NCBI RefSeq assembly: GCF_021018805.1
Contig: NC_086248.1
Span: 53,201,485 to 53,265,484, forward strand
Source: Prinia subflava
Lineage: Eukaryota; Chordata; Aves; Passeriformes; Cisticolidae
Direction of reading: 5' to 3'
Length of the DNA: 64,000 nucleotides
A program made the position numbers and the translations under genes. Shown here in pieces: positions 1 to 10,700 of the stretch. Below the pieces are notes generated by a model, which saw nothing but the letters and a program-made list of their open reading frames with translations, was not told where the DNA came from and made no database searches. Each line of letters opens with the position of its first letter. Positions within the stretch are counted from its first letter, which is position 1.

Positions 1-93
1 AACTGAACATGGCTAAATAACAAATGGGTTATGTTAGGAAACACAGAGAAATGTAGCAACTGTCAGATTGAGAAGTATGGAAAAGAATAGTAA

Positions 94-140
94 TACACAC
101 ACACAGAAACACAAATACTTACAGATATGTGTGTGTGTGT
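94..140. repeat. Inverted CA / TG dinucleotide pair
   Basis: A short (AC)6 run at 94-105 and a (TG)6 run near 128-140 face each other across about 22 bp. The two arms can pair. Confidence 0.7.
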
Positions 141-899
141 TCTGGGTAATTTCTTAAATATTGGTGTCTTTCTGTGTGTCTTGCCAACTATGCTTGCCCT
201 TAGTTTGTACAGGAAAAGAGAAATCTAGAACAAAGACTGTCATGATTTGGGGTCCTGCGTGGTGCCAAGAGTATTATGGGTGTTTAACAAATAGTAGACA
301 TGACAGGTTGTGCAACCATTACTCAGGACTCCTGCTCCAGTCCTCCAGCTGTTCTCCCTTCTCAGACCCAGATCTGTGGGGAAGCTACCAGGGATGACTC
401 CTTGGTGGTGAAGTCTGACCTATGCCATCTACATCCTGATCAGCACCTGAAAAAGAAGGATATGTATCGGACACAGTATGCTTCATTTTCAAGTTATAAA
501 TCAGAAGTAATCCAAGGCCTTTATTCCTTTACTGTGTTTCCCAAGTTGAAAAGGCAAATTAGTGACTCTTTTGTTCACTTACACAAACTATTTCCAGTCT
601 AGAGAAGAATGACAAAGGGTGAGCATTCAGCTGTCCTGTTCACATGGCTAGTTTTTATGACTAGAGTGCCATTTTAAACAAACACAATATCAGCTATTAA
701 TTGAATATTAATATTTTATTTGGGATATAATCTGAGGATCATGAGGCTGCCTTTTTTCTAATACAATCTATTAGCTATTTGGAAAACTGAAATCCACATT
801 TTCTAGCTGTGGGAGTTTGCATGGAGAAACCGACAGGCAGGAATTACAATAGTAAAACCACCACACACTATTACTCTTTGACTAAAGGTTACTCTCCTT

Positions 900-915
900 A
901 AAAAAAAAAAAAAAA
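900..915. repeat. Oligo-A tract
   Basis: Sixteen A residues followed by an A-rich AAC/AAAC region to about 950. No source element is recognisable upstream. Confidence 0.8.
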
Positions 916-2639
916 CAACAAAAAAGAACCAAACAAAACCCAAACCAATACCTAGCTGATTTTATAGACTCCTGCTGCTGGCTTTGTTGCAGCTCAGTAA
1001 AACAGACACATTTGACTTTCCAGCAACACACAGACCATCAGCCATTCTTTCTCTCCCCACCTCTTTAATAAACCCCAAGGAAGAGAGGCACATAAAACCA
1101 CCCTGGGAACTGTTTCCAATTCATCTGTTTCACTTGCAAGGAAACCCTACATCCACCTCCCTCCACACAGTGTGTGCTGCTGCTGGCTCCTCACATCTCC
1201 TGGCCTGATGAGGGGAGGCTTCTTGCATGCTGGATTCCCCAAAACTGACCATCCACCGGCCGCAGGCCCAGGCGCAGCTGTGCAGCCCCACGCAGCCCAG
1301 CCCGGTCGCTGGCTCTGCCTCCCCAGGGCTGATGTCAGCCTGAACTTTGCCGCTGATATCTCATCCATCGGGATGAGCGACATAAACAGAGAACTGCACG
1401 CCAGAGTTTTGCTCTGGAACAAGCTCCTTCCACACATTTCAACGATATAAATCTTCCCCTTTTATCGCAGAATGGCAGTAACTGTTTATGGGTTCAGCTT
1501 GTTATTGTTGTTGGGTGGTTTTCTTCCCCCCTAATGGGGCTGGTTTGTGGAGGCAACCAGGCTCCTGGCGTCCTCTCGCCCTGCCGCTTTTTGGATCCGG
1601 TCTTGAGTCAAGGCACAGCTTTTGTTTTCTCCTCAGTCTATGTCTCTGCCCCTCTTCCATGGCAAATAAACCACCTCTCCTCCCCGCTGCTGGCCACTCA
1701 TGCGCACCCTGCCCTACTGCTTGGCCCTCGGCTGGCGCATACTCCACAAGTCGGTGTTGCTGAGGCTCTTGGGTGACCCATGCAGTCCCCGGGGTTGTCA
1801 CCCGACACATCTGTCCCACGCATCTTTGCTGGAGCAGGGACACAGCGGAGGGAAGAGGCTGGAGACAGTGAGCAGAGTTTCTCAGTCATGCTTTGTCAGG
1901 GCAAGGAGAGGGAGTGCATTCTGCATTTGTTTAATGTTTTCCTTATGTTTCTCGTGGAGCGTTTATTTTTTGACATACTTTCTCTGCCCACTGGTGCTAA
2001 TGCTGCTCGAGTGAGTTGGCTGGCTAGCTGCAGGTTGGCTCACATACATGTCCCATCCTTTCTTCACTGCCTTGTTTATTTATGCCACTCATGTGGCTCG
2101 CTCAGCTATTTATACACACACACACCAGCACACAAGAGGTTTCAATCTCCAACGAAACAAAACATCGAGAGAAATGCACTTTCTACATGTCAGGGTAGCC
2201 CCTAGTTTTGTCTGCTGAATGATTTTTATTTTATGCATCTCTGGCAATCCAAACCCATCCGGCTCAAGTATCCTGGATTAGAAAGACTTTCCCCAGAGTC
2301 CTTTTCAAAGGGAGCCTCCCACAGACCTTTAAATCCCCCACATTTTATGGTGCCGATATTTAACAGCTCTGAGAGGGATAGCGGGGGGAGATAGTGGGGA
2401 AAACAGTTACAAATAAGAGTGGCCGCTCCTCACACCATTGAGTTCTTGATGCGATCAGCGCCGGTTTACGCGGCTCACTCTCTCATCCCTGCGATAGGCA
2501 CCGAGATAAGGAGGCAAGCAAGAAAGCGCTCAGTGAAGTCGCCAGTTTTACACTGAATCAACCTCACCACCCCCCTTGTAGCCTACCCCTTCACTCCAAA
2601 AGGAAACCCTTGCCGGAGAAAAGAAACGCGATACCCTTC

Positions 2640-3760
2640 TGTCAAGCAGGCGGCCTCGCTTCGCCGAGGTGCAGCTGAGCTGTGCCCTTGCTGCCGGCGC
2701 TCTGCTGAGGGTCCCGGCGGCACGGGCGGGAGGCGGCTGTGTTCACCCCCGGGCTCACGGCTCCGCTGACCCCAGCCCGGGGCCAGCCCCGTGTCTCTCC
2801 TGCCGCCAGCCGGCCGTGGGGACGGTCCCTGGCCCCGGCAGGACACGCGGGTTTGCCCTGTCCCGTCCCGCCGCACAAGCCAGCCCGGAAAACCCCTGCC
2901 CAGTGGGGAAAGGCAGCAAGGGAGAAAATTCCGAGAGTCTGGAGACCCCTCAGCGCCCCAGTCCCATCTCCCCACCTCCACTGCGAGCCGGGATGTAAAG
3001 GGCAAGTTCGGGGAAGGGAGGGTGCCACGCTGCGTCCCCTTCCTCGGGGAAGGGGCTGAGCACCCCGCCCCGTCCCCCGGGGAGTGGGGGGCCCCTCCCC
3101 ACGGCGGGGCCGGGGCGCGGGGGGCAGCGGCATCTCCGCGGTGACCCCGGGAAGGCCGGCGGCGAGGGGAGCCCGGCGGAGACCTGTGGGCGCGGGCTGC
3201 CAGCGGGGCTGCAGATCCCTGCCGCCCCCGGGCCCCGCTGCCGGAGGATGCTCGGGCGCCCATGCCCCGAGGGGGCTCTGCCGGGAGCGGGTAGCCTCCT
3301 CCCGCCGTGCCGGGGCGCTGGGCTCGCCTCCTCCCGGCCCGCCCCGCCCCGGGGCCTCTCCCCCGGAGCCCCGCTCAGGAGCAGCTCCTGCATGAAGGCC
3401 GGGGGCTCCTGGTCGGCGGGCGGGAGAGCCGGGGGGGCCCGGCCCACCTGCGCCCGGCGGCTGGCGGTGCCCGCGGCGCAGAGCGCGGCTGCTCCGGATC
3501 GGCGCGGCGGGGCTGGGTCCTCCCTCTGCCCCCCCGCCGCTCCCGCCCTCGCACACTCCTCTCCCACCGCCATCCATCCATCCGTCCTGTCGGCACCTCG
3601 CCCGCCCGGCGCACACACGGGCGCGCACAGCCGCACGCACCCCGGCACCCTCACAACATGCTGCCGGCCGCCGGCCCGGCATGGACCCCGGCGGCGGCTG
3701 CTCGGCTCCTCTCCGCTGCTGACTGCCCTCTGAGGTTTGCGGCAGGTAGCGGGGCAGACT
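2640..3760 (+). promoter_or_regulatory. CpG island, presumed RSPO3 promoter
   Basis: A block of very high G+C and dense CpG that ends about 280 bp before the RSPO3 ATG, surrounded by AT-richer DNA. It contains several GGGCGG/CCGCCC-type Sp1 sites and no clear TATA box. Its position and composition fit a CpG-island promoter with the transcription start somewhere near its 3' edge. The exact start site cannot be read from sequence. Open frames on both strands here come from the scarcity of AT-rich stop codons. Confidence 0.7.
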
Positions 3761-3784
3761 GCTGGAAAGTGCAATAGGAAAAGC

Positions 3785-3876
3785 GAAGGGGAAGGGAAGG
3801 GAAAAAAAAAAAAAAAAAAAAAAAAAGGAGAAGAAAAAAAAAAAAAAAAGGAGAAGGAAAAAAAAAAAAAAAAAGG
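3785..3876 (+). repeat. Pure purine (G/A) tract in the presumed 5' UTR
   Basis: 92 consecutive purines, made of GGGAA-type units followed by long A runs broken by GGAGAAG. The tract ends 161 nt before the RSPO3 start codon. If the transcript starts in the CpG island, this tract is in the 5' UTR. The opposite strand is pure pyrimidine, so triplex or slippage behaviour is possible. Confidence 0.85.
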
Positions 3877-4037
3877 CAAAAGCCATCAAGCCGGCCAAGC
3901 CCAGCTTTGGATCTCAGTGCAGGTATTTCTGCTGCTGTGTTCATCCCTTGCCGCCTTGCCACCCCGGTTTATTATTTCTTTTTTTAAGGAAAGAAAAAAA
4001 GGACGAAAAGGAGAAGTCGAACTCTTAAAGGGTTACT

Positions 4038-4134
4038 ATGCAATTGCGACTGATTTCTTGGTTTTTTATCACTTTGAACTTTATGGAATACATTGGCAGC
4101 CAGCACGCCTCCAGGGTACGGCGACAGGGAAGAA
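4038..4134 (+). CDS. RSPO3: RSPO3 coding exon 1 (signal peptide)
   Basis: It encodes residues 1-32 plus the first base of codon 33. The start is fixed by an in-frame TAA at 4026-4028, four codons upstream of the ATG, and by an A at position -3. The first 21 residues form a signal peptide: MQLR followed by a hydrophobic core and a small-residue cleavage site at Gly20-Ser21. After it comes a short basic segment with RVRR at 26-29, a potential furin site. The donor is a textbook GTAAGT at 4135-4140. Position 23 is His, whereas from memory human RSPO3 has Asn there in an N-glycosylation sequon, so that site appears to be missing here. Confidence 0.96.
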
Positions 4135-7100
4135 GTAAGTGCGAAGAGATTTATACTTTGATAACTTCTGCTTCCTCTCGTTGTGCTGTTCACCTGTCCA
4201 GGGGGTTCCGTGCCCCCGGTGCCCGGGCTAGTGCCCTGGGAACCAAATCCCGCGTCAGCGGCGCGGCCGAGCGGATTTGCAGGCAGTTTCATTCAATTGG
4301 AGGGATGAAGGTTATTTCTGACCTCTCTCTGCTCGTCTTTCTCACCTCGCCGGGATGAGCAGCGCGGGCTCTGGGAAGACCTGCTCCTGGTGCTTTACAT
4401 TTTTATGTCTAGTAAAAGGGAACGTCCTTTCCTAGGTCTTTTCTCTTTCTGGAGGGAAAGGGCGATGACAGGAGAGGTAACTTTTTGCCGGTATGCCTTA
4501 AGCGCCTTTCTCCATCCCGGTCAAGAAGTTCCCTTCCCAAGAACGGGCAGTACAGATTATCGCTGTAGGTTAAGCCTGGCGCTCGGCGGTGCGGAGGGGG
4601 GCTGGGGTGTCGCGGCTCTGTCCGGCCCGTTTGCTCTCAGCCTCCGCTGGCCACTAGTCACCCATTGCCACCGTCCTGGGACTGCTGCCCCTGAATTTTT
4701 TAATTTAATCCATTTAACCGGTCCCGGTCCATTTCCGCCCGGGTCCGGGCCAGAGGCAGGAGGCAGGCGGGGGGCGAGGGGCAGTACCCAGGGTGTTGGC
4801 AGAAGCTCCCTGCCCCCGTGAGGGTTAGCCCCCAGTTGGGAGTGCCCCCCTTCATCGGGGAGGAAAGAACAGGGAGGCAGCAGCGAGTCGCCCCCCTGGG
4901 AAGTCGCTGTCCAGGTCGCGGGGCGCTGCCACGGTCAGGCAGTCTCTGGCTCCGACGTCGGGGTGCGGAGTGGGCTCTAATCGGCGGTGGCACCTCCGGC
5001 AGCTCCGCCGGTCGGAGCTGTGCCGTGACCCTGCCGCAAGGAGCCGTGGATGAGGCGGGATGCGGCAGCCGAGGCCGCCGGGACGTGCCCCCGGCCCGGC
5101 CTCGCCACCCCGCCTGAACGGGACCCGCCGCTGTCCTGGGGAGGAGGCATTTCCTGCACACCCACCGCGGAGGGGCTGCCCATGCCTACCCGCTCTCCCT
5201 GACAGCTGCAGACACCGAGGAAATGTCATAAAACACGGCAGCCTGCATTTCATCAGCAAGAAGTAACTGAGTTACTTCCTCAGGGAGGGGAGGTACTATT
5301 ATTTTAATTTTCTCCTGCTCAGCCTTCGCTCCCTTGCCCTGCTTGGCACGGCTGGCCCTTGAAAGCCTCCTTTGTATGGTTTGCCTCCTGCAAACAAGGT
5401 TTGATTCACCTAAAGTGCCCCTAAAGCGAAGCTGAGGACGAGAGAGACCGGGGCTCCAGCCCTCCGATCCCCACGGCCTCGCAGCGAGGGAGCACTAAGG
5501 GCTAAGTAAAACATGTCAGGGCATCCGATTTATTATCCTTGGCAAGGGAGGGCTCCGCAGCCTCCATCACTCCCACCCACTCCTTTAACCCCTGGCAGGC
5601 TGCGGCTGCCCCCCACTCCAGCCGTTCAGCCCGGGCTGGGGGCACGGCCGGGCTCGGGGGGCAGGAAGGCCCCGCGGGGCGAGGGTGGCGGAGCGGGACC
5701 CTGGCTCCTCCCGGGCTCGCCCCGGCACCTGGAGCGCGGCGCTCCGGGCCAGCGCCGGGCCGGCGGCGACCTCTGCTGTCCCGTGCCGCGGCGGGCAGGT
5801 GCTGGGCTCCCCCCGCACGGCTCGGCTCGGCACGGCCCGGGAGCTGCCCCGCTCTCGGCAGGGGAAGGCGGGTCTGCCTCCTGCCCGCGGCCGCTCGCAG
5901 TGCTGGGCGCAGGGCAGCCGGCGCTTCCAAGCGTCGGGGCAGACGCGGTGCACTCTCCGGGGAGCGCCGTCCCACCTCGCTCGTCCTCAGGCAACCTGCA
6001 CAGCAGGGTAACTTTCGGGAAACAGAGGGGGAAGTGTTGGCCGCGAATGTTTAGCTGGTTGGTATAGCGTGGAGAAGATACCGCGCACTCGCCCAAAGTT
6101 TTATGGTTAAAATGCAAGAACTAAGATAAATTCAGAGCAGAACAAGTGGCTGGAAAACCACAGCTAGAGGATCAGAATGAAATTCTGGCTCGTTGTTTTG
6201 GCAGTGAAGGTAAAAAGTCTTTCAGAACACATCACCTGGATGTGGTATACATTGTCTACTGGCCGAGGTCTTCAAATCCAGCCGGTTGTAAACCATGATT
6301 TGGTATAGATAGTGGTTAGTTGGCTTGAAGCAATTTAGAAAGTGTTTATGAAAGTTATTACAAAAGTGGTTACGATCACTTGCACTAATCACTTTGGCTT
6401 TAAAACCTATGAATCGCTGCTAGTGAATAGTGCAACTTGAAATAAATTGTAGTGCGCAGATAAGGAAGACACCTGTCAAATTCATCTACTGTGTGGATGA
6501 CTTTCCCCAGATTTCTGATACATGATTTCCTTTAATCATATATCATACTCATATTCCCAGGGAAATGTTTTTAAATTTCCCTTTAAACTACTTATTTTTA
6601 AATATAGTACAAATAACTTCCCACCAAGGATTCAGCGACCCCATGTTACTTTGTTTTGTTTATTATCAGAGTCCTCCATTCCATGTATTGCAGTGTAGAC
6701 TTACATATTTTAACATAAAGAAATTATAAAATCTGAACTAATTCAGAATAGGCCATGCCAGGCTCTCAGCTGGTATAAATTGAAGTTCTTTTGTTAAATT
6801 ACCCCACCAGAAGGGTCTGATCCTGAAGCATTACTTATTTTGTACCTATTGCCAAAGTAATCCTTACTATGAGAAATGTCTAGTTTGCAATCCTTTTACT
6901 CTCCAAACTCCTGAATTTTCTGGCTGGGGAATCCTAAATTTCTGTCCATGATCAGTAGTAAAGATATAGTTGGCTGTGGAGAGAGAAAAGTCCTCTGAAG
7001 TCAACAAAGTGCAGACAGATGATCAGGTCCAGAATTAGACATAGAACACGATCAATAAAAGTTTAAAAGCAACATACCATTAGCAGAGAAATTTGTGGTT

Positions 7101-7674
7101 TTATTCTGATAAGAGCAAGTTAGATTTACAAAGTTTCTTGTTTGTGTCTTACAAGTCAGAGTAATACGTGGCTGAACGTAGACTAGAGCATCAATAAATA
7201 AGACTTTCTGTGTGTTGGCCAGTGAGTGCAGTTTACTTAGGAAAAAAAGAGGATCAAGTCAATAGTTCCAAAATATTCTGGGTCTGCAGGCCACTACCAA
7301 CCCCAAAACTTAGTACTGACAGTCAGGTACATCTCTCACTGACCTTCTAATAGCCAGAAATAAAGTATTATTTGTTCCTGGTCTGTGAGTGACTGTCAGA
7401 CCATTTGCCATGACCCTGTGGACTAGCAGTGAGCCATGTACTAAATTTGGAAATCTAGAATAAGCAAAGTGATAGAAAATCCTGCATTTCTACCACACTC
7501 CTACATTTGTGAGTAAAATAATCTGTGTGACTTTATGGAAATGCAGTTTGGATGTAGAGCTCCCACGTAGCCCATCAGATTGCCTCCTGCCTTTCACTAT
7601 GACAGCATGTCCAGAATACTTGGTGTTCCTTCCTTCCTTCCTTCCTTCCTTCCTTCCTTCCTTCCTTCCTTCCT

Positions 7675-7705
<31 letters not shown>

Positions 7706-10700
7706 AGACTTCCTTTGCTCCTCTGTCCATGCCTCTGCTGATGCAGGACTGCAGGTCTTCCAGCATCTGCTTCTGGTCACAATTACTAGTGGAGGGCTCC
7801 AGTCTGTAAACACTTTGCATCTCTGGCTTGGTTTGCATTCAGCTACTTACAAACTCAAAATTAGGGATGTATGTAACAGCCCATTTGTAAACATAGCTAT
7901 ATTAATTAATATATATAAAGAAAACCAAACCAGGAAAATACTGATAAAATACCAACTGGTAAAATTATATCTTCAGTCTTTTTATAGTCTTGTGCAGGAT
8001 GTAATTCATATGGAGGTAGAATATCAGCAAGAAAAAAGGATTAGGGTTATTATTAGCTAAAATAACACTTAATTGTAGAAACAATTCTTTTAATAGTTCA
8101 CCACCTATATATATTTTTGGTATCTATACGTATGTTTAGGGTTGGCACGTCATAGATGTCAGTACTACAGGGCTGGTATGCAATATAGGTGTTGTTACCA
8201 ATTTTTTAAAAATAGAAATAATTTTGTTTCTCAGTGCAACAGTTTAAAGCAGAAGTTAGCCAAGCAAGCAGCCATCAAGCAACCCCCCTTGGGCAGGATT
8301 GAATCACTGTTAGCTTTCTTTCAAAAAGTGTTGGTATGCTGCTGACAATTTTTTTCTGTAATGTCTTCATATTATGACTGTGAGGGTAAATACTTTGCTG
8401 GTGACAAGTGTGTATTTTTTTTTTCTTCAACGAAACTACACTTCTCATTTTTTGGATGAGAATCTGTCCATGCAAATAATCCAGTCATTGGAAGCAGAAG
8501 CTGTTCCTTTGTGTTGTCATAAACTGTGAACATTCTCACTGTAGGGATATCTTAAAAAATTAAATATCAGGAAATCACTACCAATCGCTGAAATCTTTAG
8601 AAGTGTGATAGAGATAGACTGTTCATGTTGTTATATTTTTTAAATAACTCTATATGTATGAAAATCTGTGCCTGATCATACTAGCATATGTGGAATTAAA
8701 AATGTCATCCCAGGAGACTAAAGAGTATTGCTGACCAGATCCTATTTCATATCTGACATCTGAAAGGGTGATAATTTCAATTTTTTTTCTATGACCTGCT
8801 GAAGACATTTCTTATACTATATAAAATTCATGTTAGACTTTAAATACGCATATTACCACAACTTCTCAAAGACATTGATGTAGGATGGTATACTTGAAAA
8901 TACGTGAAAAGTCTTATTTCTCTCTGCAGACAGAATAAAATATTGTTATTATTAGTGAGATGGTTTTAGAGCTTGAACCTACCTCCTTTGCTTTCAGTGG
9001 AGGAAGTCCTATGGACTACGTTGAAGCTGAAACGAGCTTTTTCTGCAGACCTCAGGATACATTTTGAGTTTAGAAGAAATCTCATACTAAAATATTTGGG
9101 AAATTGCATGATTCAAATATGTACAGTCCCTAAAGAGAATAAAGCAATGCCTCTTACCTTTCAAAACTATGATACTTAAGCTGCTTGGGGGGCAGACTCT
9201 TTCTTAATCATATGAAAAGTACAACTATTTGTACTATTATATTTAGTACTATTTCCATCTATTGAGTCAGCTGAAGCCAAACAAGTTAACTGGGTCTAAT
9301 TTCTTCTTTTGAGCTTTGCCCTTAGTGTACTAAGCCTTTGACAATCCCCATTCTGCTGTTTCTTCTTGCTATAAATTTTTCACTGGGGACAATGGGAGTT
9401 ATACCTGATAAGATCTGAACTAGAACTCAAAAATCAGATTTACTCACTTTCTCTTGCCTAGCATGCTCATTTTGCTTTCTGGTTTGCAAAGCAAGTGTGC
9501 TGGCTTGACCACTGCACTTTATCACTAACATTAACAAGCTGTCTGTCATTTCATACTCAATCATTTATAGACAGTGACTACTAGCAACACTCCTCCATTA
9601 AAATTATGGATGTTCTTAAGAATGATTTTTCCCCTGAAGTGAATTGTCCCTTTTGCTTGAAATTAAATTTGAAGTTGCAAAAGCTTGGTGGAAGAGATAT
9701 AAAAGCTTATAAAAAAATATTTTTGTCTCACTTCTAATTTTGGAGTCTGAAGTACTCAAAATCTCTTTGCCAATTTTTTTACCAAAATAATTCTAACAAA
9801 GCAGTCTTATCAGATGACAAAAGGCAGCTGAAACCATGGATGTTTTTATACAAAAGTCTGTCTGTCTGCTATTACCACAAACAATGCTTCAGAAAAAAGT
9901 ACTCAGAGAACATTTATTCATGCAAAAAGTGCTATGACTCTCAAAAAAAAAAAAAAAAAAAAAAAAAAAAACAACACAAGAGCTCCAACTTTTTTATAAA
10001 TAATTGAATAACTGGGTTTTTGGCCACAGCAGAATGATTACAATTAGATGTTTTGTCATAATAAAATCTAACAGATTTTATTAATGAGTACTTTAACCTT
10101 CTTTTTGTTGCTAGTACAGAGCAGTGCAATGAGCAATGCTCCTTAAGGAATGACTGAAGTTCAGTTGTATGACAGCTGACTAATAAATATTTTTGTGTGT
10201 TTCAGTTTCTTGATTATGAGCTCTCGACCTTGCATTTTAAAATGTTATAAAATGTTAGTGTTACTTACTCCTGTGATCAAAAATAGGAGCCACTGAAGTA
10301 AAGCAGCCACAAACCAGATCTTGCTCCAGTGCTCCTAGGCAAGAGCTCACCTATGGGGATTAGAGCTGAACCAGGAGAGCCTTTGGCTGTAGCAGTGGCA
10401 CTGAGCAGCTTAAAGCAGCACCCCAGCCTTGCACTGATATTTTGGCTCCAGACAACAGGATAATTGGGAGGAAGAACATAAAGGAATGCTTATAGTAGTA
10501 CTTTTTATTTAAAGTAAAACCCCAAACCACAGGTTTACACCAAGTTCTCGTAGTGCTGCTGTAAACTTTATCCTTTCAAACTTGTTAATGTGTGTCAGTA
10601 CTACATCCTGACAGGTTTCGTGTTTAAAATTCCAAGGTCCTAGACGGGATTTCAGATATTTAATATTTTCTGCAGGGTAAAAAAGATTTTGGGGCACTAT

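Larger units (their letters stand above)
1..2639. other. Upstream flank of RSPO3, no gene recognised
   Basis: Non-coding on inspection. It holds a CA/TG pair (94-140), an A15-16 run near 900, and around 1260-1420 a modestly CpG-enriched stretch with two small perfect inverted repeats. G+C rises after about 2450 toward the CpG island. Short open frames overlap one another on both strands and look like chance. Confidence 0.6.

Noticed and set aside
2642..3898. 418-codon open frame on the minus strand, with 226- and 309-codon frames overlapping
   Set aside because: It lies in the CpG island and runs into the purine tract, giving poly-Phe, Pro, Ala, Arg and Gly composition. Several frames are open at once because stop codons are rare in GC-rich DNA. 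No domain is recognisable.
5502..6117. Open frames of 108-184 codons on both strands
   Set aside because: Same cause: a CpG-rich intronic block with simultaneous open frames and low-complexity composition.
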